Shown: positions 16,981-25,663, numbered from the stretch's first letter. The stretch: 64,000 nt of DNA from Streptomyces sp. ISL-98 (GCF_018614055.1 NZ_JAGGPB010000004.1:310001-374000); one strand, 5' to 3'. Program-made: numbers and translations. Notes: generated by a model from the sequence alone, not told the origin.

Positions 16981-18710
16981 ATACGCAGGGCTTCGGTCCG
17001 GGTGCCGGCGGCGTACCAGATGTTGAGCTGGTACGACTTGCCGCCGGCATTGAAGCCGAGCTGACGGGCCCGCCAGGGCTCGCCGCCCTGCGTGAACAGG
17101 TACTCCCAGACGATGGCGGGCCGCTGCTGGAAGGTGGTGCGCTCCAGGCGCACCTTGCTGTAGCCGGGGACGTCCTGGGAGTCCCGTTCGAACTGCTGCC
17201 ATTGGGCGAGGAGATCGCCGCCGCGTACGAGTGCGTACGAGGCGGCGATTTCTTGTTGTCCGGCGGGCGAGTGGTAGTGGACGTTGGACGGGCTTTTGGC
17301 GCTACGGGTCCACGCCTTGGGCGGCGCCCAGGCGAACCCGGTCTCGCTGCGGGTGCCGGGCGGCGCGGTGGGGGGCCGGGAAGTCCCGGCAACGGTGGGG
17401 GCGGAGGTCGAGGCCGGGGCGGGCGTACGTGTCGTCCTCCCGACCGGGTCGCCGCCACGGTCGCGGGCGATCAGGACCATGACGGTGGCGACGACCGCAG
17501 CGGCGGCGAGTACGGCCGCGACGAGTGCGTGGCTCGTGGGCTTACGGAAGCGGGGCGGGCGCGGGACGGCCGGGGCGGCGGCGGTAACGGTGGCCTGGGC
17601 GGCGTTACGACTCCCCGCAGGCGTACGCCCCGAATCCGCGCCCGGCACGGGCAGCCCCCCAGGGGACTCCGCCAGGCCACGCCGCGGCGAATCAAGGGGC
17701 TCCTGCGGGGGCTCCGCCAAGCCGCGCGGCGTGTCCGGGGCCTCGGACGCGCCGCGCGGCAGCACGTCCAGGGCCTCCGCCACGCCGCGAGGCGGCCCTT
17801 CCTGGAGCTCCGACCCGCCACGCCCCGGCGCAGCCGCCTCTGCCGACTCGATCGCCTCCAGCGCCGCATGCAAGGCGTTCAGGTCCGGGCGCAGTGCCGG
17901 GTCCTTGACCAGTAGTGCTGCCAGTACCGGGGTCAACTGGCCCGCCTCTGGCGGGAGTACGGGCTCCTCGTACAGCACCGCGTGCAGTGTTGCCAGGGTC
18001 GTCGGGCGGGAGAAGGGGGAATGGCCCGCCACCGCCGCGCACAGTGTCGCGCCCAGGGACCACAGGTCCGACGGCGGGCCCTGGGGGCGGCCGCCCACCC
18101 GCTCGGGGGCCATGTAGTCGGGTGAGCCGACCAGCATCCCCGCCATCGTCAGCGCCTTCGTGTCCTGGATCGCCGCGATGCCGAAGTCCGTCAGGACCAC
18201 CCTGCCCGCCCGGCCGAGCAGCACATTGCCCGGCTTGATGTCGCGGTGCAGGACTCCTACCGTGTGGACTTCTCTCAGCGCCGCCACCAGGCCCATGCCG
18301 ATTCTCGCCGCCTCCTGCGGGGACAACGGGCCTTCTTCTGCCAGGGTTTGTTCCAGGGAACGCGAGTCGACGAGCTCCATCACGATCCACAGGCGGTCGT
18401 TCTCCTCCGCCACGTCGTACACCCTGACCACATTGGGGTGGTCGATCCTGGCGGTCGCGCGCGCCTCGCGCAGTGTGCGTTCGCGGCGGATCCTGCTGTC
18501 CTCCGCGTCGAGGCCGTCCATCCGCATTTCCTTTACGGCGACACGGCGGTCCAGGATTTCGTCGAACGCACGCCACACACGCCCCATTCCCCCCTGGCCT
18601 ATTGTTTCGCCCAGGCGATAACGCCCGGCGACCAATAAACCCGGGGTGCCCGGCATTCCCGGCGGCACCGGCTTCCCCGTTGACCCGGACTTCCTCGATA
18701 TTCCCGGCAT
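16944..18710 (-). CDS. Membrane Ser/Thr protein kinase (Pkn type)
   Basis: A eukaryotic-like sensor kinase of 588 residues from ATG 18710. The glycine loop is GQGGMGRVW, the ATP lysine is Lys60 (VAVKEM), the catalytic loop is HRDIKPGN with Asp157, DFG is at 175-177, and the activation segment ends in YMAPERVG. Residues about 300-390 form a Pro-rich juxtamembrane region with four PRG-(V/A/L)-(A/S)-E-like repeats. One transmembrane helix follows (about 394-415). The extracellular part of about 170 residues has no PASTA repeats and ends in a compact domain. Its 3' end overlaps the permease gene by 37 bases in convergent orientation. Confidence 0.94.
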   Translation of the reverse strand: MPGISRKSGSTGKPVPPGMPGTPGLLVAGRYRLGETIGQGGMGRVWRAFDEILDRRVAVKEMRMDGLDAEDSRIRRERTLREARATARIDHPNVVRVYDVAEENDRLWIVMELVDSRSLEQTLAEEGPLSPQEAARIGMGLVAALREVHTVGVLHRDIKPGNVLLGRAGRVVLTDFGIAAIQDTKALTMAGMLVGSPDYMAPERVGGRPQGPPSDLWSLGATLCAAVAGHSPFSRPTTLATLHAVLYEEPVLPPEAGQLTPVLAALLVKDPALRPDLNALHAALEAIESAEAAAPGRGGSELQEGPPRGVAEALDVLPRGASEAPDTPRGLAEPPQEPLDSPRRGLAESPGGLPVPGADSGRTPAGSRNAAQATVTAAAPAVPRPPRFRKPTSHALVAAVLAAAAVVATVMVLIARDRGGDPVGRTTRTPAPASTSAPTVAGTSRPPTAPPGTRSETGFAWAPPKAWTRSAKSPSNVHYHSPAGQQEIAASYALVRGGDLLAQWQQFERDSQDVPGYSKVRLERTTFQQRPAIVWEYLFTQGGEPWRARQLGFNAGGKSYQLNIWYAAGTRTEALRIYDTVAESFTPL

Positions 18711-18844
18711 TGGAGTCCTCCCCCTCAGCACCCGCTGCGGCCAGGACAGAAGCGTGAACTTCCCACTATCACAGCATAGTTGCGTGAAATCTTGTGGTAC
18801 CTCTTCAAGTAGCGAAACGCCCTGCACGGCAAGGGGGATGGGAA

Positions 18845-19588
18845 ATGCACGCATCGAAGACCAAAACCGCTGGATCAATGACGGCGACCGCCATGGCGGC
18901 CGTGCTGTTTTTGCCGTTCAGCGCATCGGCCGCGGACGAACCCGCGCCCGGCAGCAGCAAAGGGGGAAAGCCAGGTCCGGCAGCCGCTGCCCAAGCCGAC
19001 GTGAAGGTCACCACCGAGCTGCCCGAACGCATCACGGTCGACAACACGTCGGAGAAGACGGAGCTGTCCGCGAAGGTGCTCAACCAGGGGAAGAAGGACA
19101 CCGGTCCGATCACCATGGCCGTCGTCGGCTTCGACGGTATGCGGATAACCGCCGTTGAGGGCTGTTCACCGATTCCCGGGAACCGGCTGCCCAAGGGTTC
19201 CAACAGCGGTTTCGCCTGCGTCATCGACAACGTCGCGGCGGGCAAGGACCGTTCGTACGCCGTCACCGCGACCTTCGACCTCCAGAAGACCGGCAAGATC
19301 TGCCTGCCCGTGACGAAGGGAAGCAGCAAGGAGCTGCTGTGGCAGCAGGGGCCCGTCGCCTTCGGCGCGTCCCACCCGACACCGAACGCCCCCGACACCC
19401 CTCTCCTCCTCGGCACCGACAACACGCCGTTCGGTCCCGGCGGCCGGTCGTCCGAGCCCGCCGAAGACCTGCCGTCGACCGGCCCGTACGACGGCACGCT
19501 GCCGCTGGGCCTGGCCGGAGTACTGCTGCTCGCCGCGGGCGGCGCCGGGGCGTGGTGGTCGACTCGCAGCCGGGCCGACGCCAAGTAG
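18845..19588 (+). CDS. Secreted wall-anchored protein with LPxTG-type signal
   Basis: A 247-residue exported protein of unknown function. An N-terminal signal peptide (ATAMAAVLFLPFSASAADE) is followed by a Gly/Pro/Ala-rich linker. A beta-rich domain contains two cysteines (EGCSPIP and SGFACVID) and resembles bacterial conserved-repeat (DUF11-like) modules. The C-terminus carries LPSTG (about residue 209), a hydrophobic helix and a basic tail (STRSRADAK), the sorting signal for a sortase. ATG 18845 has AGGGGGATGGGA just upstream. It is divergent from the kinase with a 134-base spacer. Confidence 0.85.
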   Translation: MHASKTKTAGSMTATAMAAVLFLPFSASAADEPAPGSSKGGKPGPAAAAQADVKVTTELPERITVDNTSEKTELSAKVLNQGKKDTGPITMAVVGFDGMRITAVEGCSPIPGNRLPKGSNSGFACVIDNVAAGKDRSYAVTATFDLQKTGKICLPVTKGSSKELLWQQGPVAFGASHPTPNAPDTPLLLGTDNTPFGPGGRSSEPAEDLPSTGPYDGTLPLGLAGVLLLAAGGAGAWWSTRSRADAK

Positions 19589-19624
19589 AAGACGCCGGCA
19601 GAAGAGGCCGAGCAGAACGCGCGA

Positions 19625-19655
19625 AGGCCCGCGCCTGCCTTGCAGGTGCGGGCCT
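19625..19655. terminator. Bidirectional terminator between surface protein gene and bioY
   Basis: Stem AGGCCCGCGCCTGC (19625-19638) with GCAGGTGCGGGCCT (19642-19655), one mismatch and a 3-base loop. It lies between the stops of two convergent genes. Confidence 0.8.
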
Positions 19656-19677
19656 CTCGTCGTGCTTACGGCCGGGC

Positions 19678-20280
19678 TCAGCCCCGGTCGCCCACCAGCT
19701 TCCACGCCGCCGGCAGCGCCCCCATCGCCAGCGCCGCCTTCAGCGCGTCGCCGATCAGGAACGGAACCAGGCCGGCCGCCACCGCCGCGCTCAGCGACAT
19801 GCCGGTCGACAGCGCCAGGTACGGCACGCCCACGGCGTAGATGACCGCCGAGCCCAGCACCATCGTCCCGGCCGTGCGCAGCACCGAGCGGTCACCGCCG
19901 CGGCGGGCCAGCGCACCGACCACCGTGGCGGCCAGCAGCATGCCGAGGATGTAGCCGAAGGACGCGCCGCCCGCGCCCGACGTGCCGCCCGCGAACCACG
20001 GCATCCCGGCCATGCCGATCACGGCGTACACCGCGAGGGAGAGGAAGCCGCGGCGGGCGCCGACGGCCGTGCCGACCAGCAGGGCCGCGAAGGTCTGGCC
20101 GGTGACCGGAACCGGGGAGCCGGGGACGGGCACCGCGATCTGGGCCGCTATGCCGGTGAGCGCCGCGCCGCCGAGCACCAGGGCCGCGTCGCGGGCGAAG
20201 GCACGCGTGGCGGTGGAGGCGGAAGGCAGCAGGTCGGCGAGGACCGCTCCGGAACGGACGGGGGCGGCAGCAGTGCTCAT
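19678..20280 (-). CDS. bioY: Biotin transporter substrate-binding subunit BioY
   Basis: S-component of an ECF-type biotin importer. It has 200 residues from ATG 20280, with GGAG five bases before the start. It contains about six hydrophobic helices. BioY signatures are VPVPGSPVPVTGQTFAALLVG, AVYAVIGMAGMPWFAGG and ASFGYILGM. No bioM/bioN ATPase or transmembrane partners lie nearby, so it either works alone or with shared ECF modules. A dyad 82 bases upstream (20361-20380) is a candidate biotin-responsive operator. Confidence 0.94.
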   Translation of the reverse strand: MSTAAAPVRSGAVLADLLPSASTATRAFARDAALVLGGAALTGIAAQIAVPVPGSPVPVTGQTFAALLVGTAVGARRGFLSLAVYAVIGMAGMPWFAGGTSGAGGASFGYILGMLLAATVVGALARRGGDRSVLRTAGTMVLGSAVIYAVGVPYLALSTGMSLSAAVAAGLVPFLIGDALKAALAMGALPAAWKLVGDRG

Positions 20281-20360
20281 CGGGACTCCGCAGGTTGCAG
20301 GTTCGGGTTGAGGAAGGACTGGACTGAAGGTGGAGGTGGAGGCAGGGAAGGACAACGTGA

Positions 20361-20380
20361 CGTTAGCTCAGGAGTTAACG
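20361..20380. promoter_or_regulatory. Dyad upstream of bioY
   Basis: CGTTAGCTC-AG-GAGTTAACG has nine-base arms with one mismatch. Its position in the bioY leader suggests a repressor site, possibly for a biotin regulator. I cannot match it to a known consensus with confidence. Confidence 0.5.
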
Positions 20381-20465
20381 CGCGATCACCATCAGCCGCC
20401 GACAAAGTGGCGGTTGACCGTTTGGTGGGGTTCACACAAAGAGGCAGAGGCAATCCTGAGAATGC

Positions 20466-20479
20466 GTGATGCGCGTCAC
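20466..20479. promoter_or_regulatory. Palindrome between bioY and permease B
   Basis: GTGATGCGCGTCAC is a 14-base palindrome with a single mismatched pair, about 106 bases before permease B. Operator function is inferred from position only. Confidence 0.35.
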
Positions 20480-20530
20480 TGAGGTCACAGGAGTGCACGG
20501 CCATTTTGCGGATAAGGGGCATGCTCGGCG

Positions 20531-20546
20531 AGACTGTGGGGTCTTC
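20531..20546 (+). promoter_or_regulatory. Leader motif shared by permeases B and C (copy 1)
   Basis: AGACTGTGGGGTCTTC here and AGACTGTGGGCTCTGC at 22028-22043 agree at 14 of 16 positions. Both follow a GGGGCAT about 8-10 bases upstream, and both lie 27-39 bases before the permease start. A shared promoter or regulator site is likely. Confidence 0.45.
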
Positions 20547-20584
20547 ATAAATGATCCGCTGAAGTTCCTAGAGTTGCGAGCAGC

Positions 20585-21958
20585 ATGCACGACGATCCGG
20601 CCGAGCCCCTTGCCCATGGGCTGAAGCGGCGACACCTCACGATGCTCGGCCTCGGCGGAGTGATCGGTGCCGGGCTTTTCGTCGGCTCGGGTGCCGGTAT
20701 CGCGGTCGCGGGACCCGGCATTGTCATCTCGTATCTGATCGCGGGCGCACTCGCGATGCTGGTGATGCGGATGCTCGGCGAGATGTCCGCCGCCATGCCC
20801 GCGTCCGGTTCCTTCTCGGTGCACGCGGAGCGTGCGCTCGGGCGCTGGGCCGGGTTCAGCGTCGGCTGGCTGTACTGGTTCCTGCTCGTCGTGGTGCTCG
20901 CCGTGGAGGCGACCGCCGCCGCGCAGATCGCGCACGGCTGGGTGCCCGATGTCGCGCAGTGGACCTGGGTGCTGATCTTCATGGTGGTCTTCACCGGGGC
21001 CAACCTTGCCGCCGTGAAGAACTTCGGTGAGTTCGAATTCTGGTTCGCCGCTCTCAAGGTCGGCGCGATTGTGCTGTTCCTGGGGCTGGGGGTACTGGCC
21101 GTCTTCGGAGTGCTGCCCGACACCTCCCCGGTCGGTTTCACCAACCTCACCGGGCAGGGCGGTTTTCTCCCCCACGGCTGGGAAGGCGTCGTCTCCGGCG
21201 TACTCACCGTCGTCTTCGCCTTCGGCGGCCTGGAGGTCGTCACGATCGCCGCCGCCGAGACCGACGATCCGGCCCGCAACGTGGCCCGCGCGGTGCGCGC
21301 TGCGGTGTGGCGCATCCTCTTCTTCTACGTCGGTTCGATGCTGGTCATCGTGACCGTGCTGCCCTGGACCGCGCAGAAGGCGGGATTCAGTCCGTACGTC
21401 GCCGTGCTGGACGCCATCGGCATCCCGTCCGCCGGGCAGATCATGAACATCGTGGTGTTCGTGGCACTGCTGTCCGCGCTCAACGCCAATCTGTACGGGT
21501 CCTCGCGCATGATCTTCTCGCTGGCCGAGCGCGGCGAGGCGCCGAAGGGCCTGCTCAAGGTGTCGGGCGGCGAGGGCGGCGGCGTACCGCGCCGTGCGGT
21601 GCTCGCCTCCGTGGCCTTCGGGTTCGTCTCCGTACTCCTCAATCTCAAGTGGCCCGACAGCGTCTTCCTCTACATGCTCAACGCCGTCGGCGCGGTGCTG
21701 CTGTTCGTGTGGGGCCTGATCGTCGCCTCGCAGTTGCGCCTGCGGCGGCGCATCGAGCGCGAGTCGCCGGAGCTGCTCGTCCTCAAGATGTGGGGCTTCC
21801 CCTGGCTGAGCTGGGTCACCCTGGCCGGGCTCGTCGGCGTACTGCTGCTGATGCTCACCGACGATGCCGCGCGGCCTCAGTTGCTGTGGTCGGCGGCGGC
21901 CACCGGCGCGGTGCTGCTGGTGGCAGTCGTGAGGGAATGGTGTTCGAAGCGTGCGTGA
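20585..21958 (+). CDS. Amino-acid permease, APC superfamily (copy B)
   Basis: Paralogue of copies A and C, with 457 residues and twelve predicted helices. The same GGVIGAGLFVGSGAGIAVAGPG and MRMLGEMSAAMPASGSFSVHAE signatures are present, and NFGEFEFWFAALKVGAI is identical to copy C. It has a shorter N-terminal tail than A or C (about 17 residues before the first conserved motif). Start ATG 20585 lacks a strong purine-rich site, with only GCGAGCAGC upstream. It runs in tandem with copy C 112 bases downstream. Substrate unknown. Confidence 0.93.
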   Translation: MHDDPAEPLAHGLKRRHLTMLGLGGVIGAGLFVGSGAGIAVAGPGIVISYLIAGALAMLVMRMLGEMSAAMPASGSFSVHAERALGRWAGFSVGWLYWFLLVVVLAVEATAAAQIAHGWVPDVAQWTWVLIFMVVFTGANLAAVKNFGEFEFWFAALKVGAIVLFLGLGVLAVFGVLPDTSPVGFTNLTGQGGFLPHGWEGVVSGVLTVVFAFGGLEVVTIAAAETDDPARNVARAVRAAVWRILFFYVGSMLVIVTVLPWTAQKAGFSPYVAVLDAIGIPSAGQIMNIVVFVALLSALNANLYGSSRMIFSLAERGEAPKGLLKVSGGEGGGVPRRAVLASVAFGFVSVLLNLKWPDSVFLYMLNAVGAVLLFVWGLIVASQLRLRRRIERESPELLVLKMWGFPWLSWVTLAGLVGVLLLMLTDDAARPQLLWSAAATGAVLLVAVVREWCSKRA

Positions 21959-21959
21959 T

Positions 21960-21978
21960 CGTTCACCATGTGTGAACG
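21960..21978. promoter_or_regulatory. Dyad between permeases B and C
   Basis: CGTTCAC-CATGT-GTGAACG has perfect seven-base arms and begins two bases after the permease B stop codon. It is probably an operator for permease C, or a short 3' hairpin of permease B. Confidence 0.45.
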
Positions 21979-22027
21979 TAGTGTCCGTATAGCGGTCAGG
22001 TGTTCCCTGTGAGCGGGGCATTTCTTC

Positions 22028-22043
22028 AGACTGTGGGCTCTGC
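22028..22043 (+). promoter_or_regulatory. Leader motif shared by permeases B and C (copy 2)
   Basis: AGACTGTGGGCTCTGC, the partner of 20531-20546, ends 27 bases before the permease C start. Confidence 0.45.
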
Positions 22044-22070
22044 TCCCCCGTCTCAGCTACTGAACAGGGC

Positions 22071-23546
22071 ATGCCCATGTCTCGGTCTTCCGCGCCGACG
22101 CCCATCGAGGACGCCGCCGCCGTCGAGCCCGTAGAGAACAACGGCGAGAACAGAGTCGAGAACACAGTCGACTCGCCGCTCACTCACGGACTCAAGCAAC
22201 GCCATCTGTCGATGATCGCCCTCGGCGGTGTCATCGGCGCGGGACTCTTCGTCGGGTCGGGTGCCGGCATCGCCGCCGCCGGTCCTTCGATCGTCGTCTC
22301 CTATGCGATATCCGGGCTGCTCGTCATGCTCGTGATGCGCATGCTCGGCGAGATGTCCGCGGCCAACCCGGCCTCCGGCTCCTTCTCCGTGCACGCCGAG
22401 CGGGCGATCGGCCCGTGGGCGGGCTTCACCGCCGGCTGGTCCTTCTGGTTCCTGCTCTGCGTGGCCGTCGGCCTCGAAGGCATCGGCGCCGCGAAGATCA
22501 TGGTCGCGTGGATGCCGGACACACCCGAGTGGGCCTGGGTCGCCCTCTTCATGCTGGTCTTCTGCGGTACGAACCTGGCCGCCGTGAAGAACTTCGGCGA
22601 GTTCGAGTTCTGGTTCGCCGCCCTCAAGGTCGGCGCGATCGCGCTCTTCCTGGGCATCGGCGCCCTCGCGATCCTGGGCCTCCTGCCCGGCTCCGACGCC
22701 CCCGCCCCCGGCACCGCCAACCTCACCGGCGCGGGCGGCTTCCTACCGAACGGCTCCGAGGGCCTGATCGTCGGTCTGCTCGCTTCGGTCTTCGCGTACG
22801 GCGGCCTGGAGACGGTCACCATCGCCGCGGCCGAGTCCGAGAGCCCGGTCAAGGGCGTCGCCAGCGCCGTGCGTACGGCGATGTGGCGCATCGCGATCTT
22901 CTACATCGGCTCCATGGCGGTCATCGTCACCCTCGTCCCGTGGAACGACAAGGCGGTCGTCACCAAGGGCCCGTACGTCGCCACCCTCGACCACCTGGGC
23001 ATCCCCGCCGCCGGCCAGATCATGAACGTGGTCGTGCTGGTAGCCCTGCTCTCCGCGATGAACGCCAACGTCTACGGCGCCTCCCGCATGGCCTGCTCGC
23101 TGGTCGCCCGCGGCCAGGGTCCGAAGGCGCTGGGCCAGGTCTTCGGCGGCGTCCCGCGCATCGCCGTACTGGTGTCCTCCGTCTTCGGCTTCGGCTGCGT
23201 GCTGCTCAGCTACTGGCGGCCGAACGACATCTTCCAGTGGCTGCTCAACATGATCGGCGCGGTGATCCTGGTCGTCTGGATCTTCATCGCCGTCTCCCAG
23301 CTGCTGCTGCGCCGCCGCACCGAGCGCGAGGCGCCCGAGACGCTGGTCGTGAAGATGTGGGCCTACCCGGTCCTGACCTGGGTCGCGCTCGCCGGCATGG
23401 CCGCCATCTTCGTCCTGATGGCCCGTGAGGAGGGCACCCGTCTGCAGCTGTACTGGACGGGCGGTCTGACCGTGGCCCTCGCGATCGCCGGTTTCGCACT
23501 CCAGCGGTCCCGGTCCGCCAAGGCCGTCACGAACACGGAAGATTGA
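22071..23546 (+). CDS. Amino-acid permease, APC superfamily (copy C)
   Basis: Third paralogue, with 491 residues from ATG 22071 (or 489 from ATG 22077). It carries the GGVIGAGLFVGSGAGIAAAGPS and MRMLGEMSAANPASGSFSVHAE signatures and twelve predicted helices. The N-terminal tail is about 38 residues, acidic and Asn-rich. Sequence is closest to copy B over NFGEFEFWFAALKVGAIALF. The three copies probably arose by local duplication. Its 3' end overlaps the convergent phosphatase gene by 20 bases. Confidence 0.93.
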   Translation: MPMSRSSAPTPIEDAAAVEPVENNGENRVENTVDSPLTHGLKQRHLSMIALGGVIGAGLFVGSGAGIAAAGPSIVVSYAISGLLVMLVMRMLGEMSAANPASGSFSVHAERAIGPWAGFTAGWSFWFLLCVAVGLEGIGAAKIMVAWMPDTPEWAWVALFMLVFCGTNLAAVKNFGEFEFWFAALKVGAIALFLGIGALAILGLLPGSDAPAPGTANLTGAGGFLPNGSEGLIVGLLASVFAYGGLETVTIAAAESESPVKGVASAVRTAMWRIAIFYIGSMAVIVTLVPWNDKAVVTKGPYVATLDHLGIPAAGQIMNVVVLVALLSAMNANVYGASRMACSLVARGQGPKALGQVFGGVPRIAVLVSSVFGFGCVLLSYWRPNDIFQWLLNMIGAVILVVWIFIAVSQLLLRRRTEREAPETLVVKMWAYPVLTWVALAGMAAIFVLMAREEGTRLQLYWTGGLTVALAIAGFALQRSRSAKAVTNTED

Positions 23547-24153
23547 GCGAGATCAGCGCGGTGTCCTTCCCGCTGATGCGCACCTCGCTCACCGCCGCGT
23601 TGCGCAACTGCGGGAAGACCCTCCGGTAGTCCCTCAGCGGAATGCCGAGCAGCTCGCAGAGCACGAGCCGCAGCAGGGTGTTGTGGGCAACCACCAGTAC
23701 CCGCTCCCCCTCGTGCTCCCGGGCGATACGGCGCATTGCATCGGACCCCCTGGCCGCCACGGCCCGGGGGTCCTCCGCGTCCGGAAAGGCGTTCGCGACC
23801 GGATCGGCGCGGAAGGCCTCGGCCAACTCGGGCTTCTCGGCGGCGAATTCGCCGAGCGTACGACCCTCCATCACGCCGTAGTGGCACTCTCGCAGCTCGT
23901 GGTCACGGTGCGCTGCGAGCCCGAGCGCACGGCATGCGGGTTCGGCGGTCTCGATGGCCCGCAGCACCGTGGACGTCCACACCGCGTCGACGGGATGCCT
24001 GGCCACCCACTCCCCCAGCGCCTCGGCCTGCCTGCGGCCGATCTCGGTCAGGGCTACGTCGCTGGTCCCGGCGTAGCGGTTCTCGGCGTGCCAGACGGTC
24101 TGGCCGTGACGGGCAAGCAGCAGCGTCGTACTCGTACTCGCATTCGTACTCAC
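23527..24153 (-). CDS. Histidine-phosphatase family enzyme (phosphoglycerate-mutase-like)
   Basis: A 208-residue enzyme with the LLLARHGQT motif carrying the catalytic His, an Arg-rich substrate region (STVLRAIETAEPACR), HYGVMEGRTLGEF and the second His in VLVVAHNTLL. These mark cofactor-independent phosphatases of the GpmB/CobC type rather than a true glycolytic mutase. GTG 24153 overlaps the TGA of the upstream FGGY kinase as GTGA, with GGAG upstream, so the two are translationally coupled. The phosphatase is therefore likely to act on a phosphorylated intermediate or by-product of the same sugar pathway. This is inference. Confidence 0.88.
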   Translation of the reverse strand: MSTNASTSTTLLLARHGQTVWHAENRYAGTSDVALTEIGRRQAEALGEWVARHPVDAVWTSTVLRAIETAEPACRALGLAAHRDHELRECHYGVMEGRTLGEFAAEKPELAEAFRADPVANAFPDAEDPRAVAARGSDAMRRIAREHEGERVLVVAHNTLLRLVLCELLGIPLRDYRRVFPQLRNAAVSEVRISGKDTALISLNLPCS

Positions 24154-25601
24154 GAGGATGTCTCCAGACGGGCCAGGGCGTGCGCCGCGACGGGCTCCGG
24201 AAGCCAGCCGCGCCGCTCCAGTTCCCCGACGATACGGGCGTACGGCTCCGCGAAGGCCGCCGTGCGCTCCGGGCGTGGCTGGAGCACCTCGCGGATGCGG
24301 ACCATGGCCTCCGCCGCCCCGGCCAGGTCGCCCGTGCCCCCCGCCCCGTGCGCGGCCAGGACCGCCATGCCGAGCGCCGGTTCGGTCTGTTCGGGGATAC
24401 GGGCCGGGCGGCCCAGGATGTCGGCGCGCAGCCGGTTCCAGTACGCGCTGCGCGCCGCGCCTCCGGTGAAGGTCAGCGGGCCTTCGACGGGCGCTCCCAG
24501 ATAGTGGAGGTAGTCCAGGCACAGCCGTTCGGCGTAACCGACGCCCTGGAGCAGCGCCGCCCACCGGTCGCCTTCCGACGTACCGCCGTCGAGTACGAAC
24601 GCGGTGGCGTCCGGGGCGCGGAAGGGGAAGCGTTCGCCGTGCGAGGCCAGCGGGTAGGCGAGCGCGACGGACGGCTCGTGGTGGGCTGCGAGGCGGTCGA
24701 GGCGGGCCGGGTCGGCGCCGGGGAAGGCGGCGGTGAGGGCGCCGGCGCCGACGCTGGAGGCGCCGCCGGGGAGCCACTTGCCGTCCGGGGAGCGGTGGTT
24801 GTAGACGATGCCGGAGCTGTCGTGGACCGGGTCGGCGGCAACGCCCTTGAGGACGAGGGTGGTGCCGAGTACGGAGTTCCAGGAGCCGATGCGCAGGGCG
24901 CCGGAGGCGATCTGGGCGGCGCAGCCGTCGGTCATTCCGGCGACGACGAGGGTGCCCGCGGGGATGCCGGTCTCGCGGGAGGCGGCGTCGGCGACCTTGC
25001 CCAGGCGGGTTCCGGGGCGTACGACCTCGGGGAACAGGTCCGGGGCCAGGCCGAGCATTTCCATCGCCTCGGCGGGCCAGGTGTCGCGTTCCAGGTCGTA
25101 GCCCGTCTTGAGGGCGTGGCTGGAGTCGGTGGCGACCGGGCCGCCGGTGAGCCGGGCGGTCACCGTGTCGGCCTGGTGGGCGAGGCGTACGGGCGGCCCG
25201 GTTCCATCGCGCCGCCGGGTCAGCCAGAGGGCCTTCGCCAGGCCCCAGCTCGGCGGCACACCGGCCTCGTCGGCCTCGGGTGCGGCACGCCCGTCGTCGT
25301 ACATCAGACCGGGTGTCAGCGGATGGCCGTACGTGTCGGTGAGCAGCACGGTGCCGGAAGTGGAGCAGACTGCGAGGGCATGGAGTCTGCGTGCCTGTAC
25401 GCCGGTGAGGGCGGCGCGGGCGGCGGTGCAGACGGCCGCCCACCAGTCGGACGGTTCCTGCTCGTGGCGCACACCGCTGCGCCGGCCGGTCAGCGGGGCG
25501 GAGCCGCTGCCCAGGATGTGTCCGTGGGTGGTGGCGACCATCGCCCGGACGCTCTGCGTACCCAGGTCGATGCCCATCCATGCCGTGTCGTCGGACCGCA
25601 C
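24150..25601 (-). CDS. FGGY-family carbohydrate kinase (kinase 1)
   Basis: Phosphorylates a sugar or polyol; 483 residues from GTG 25601 with GGGAGGATC upstream. The N-terminal nucleotide fold begins MGIDLGTQSVRAMVA. HEQEPSDWWAAV is the substrate-side motif seen in xylulokinase-like enzymes. MTDGCAAQIASGA and FTGGAARSAYWNRLRADILGRP (ATP-binding, C-terminal lobe) are conserved. It lies divergent to the ABC operon across 141 bases holding a candidate operator, and is coupled to the phosphatase gene. It differs clearly from kinase 2 (32979), so the two are not recent duplicates. Confidence 0.9.
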   Translation of the reverse strand: MRSDDTAWMGIDLGTQSVRAMVATTHGHILGSGSAPLTGRRSGVRHEQEPSDWWAAVCTAARAALTGVQARRLHALAVCSTSGTVLLTDTYGHPLTPGLMYDDGRAAPEADEAGVPPSWGLAKALWLTRRRDGTGPPVRLAHQADTVTARLTGGPVATDSSHALKTGYDLERDTWPAEAMEMLGLAPDLFPEVVRPGTRLGKVADAASRETGIPAGTLVVAGMTDGCAAQIASGALRIGSWNSVLGTTLVLKGVAADPVHDSSGIVYNHRSPDGKWLPGGASSVGAGALTAAFPGADPARLDRLAAHHEPSVALAYPLASHGERFPFRAPDATAFVLDGGTSEGDRWAALLQGVGYAERLCLDYLHYLGAPVEGPLTFTGGAARSAYWNRLRADILGRPARIPEQTEPALGMAVLAAHGAGGTGDLAGAAEAMVRIREVLQPRPERTAAFAEPYARIVGELERRGWLPEPVAAHALARLETSS

Positions 25602-25663
25602 ACGATCCTCCCGCGCATATCGTCTTCATCTGTGAAGTTCTCACTGTGCACCGAGATATTCCG

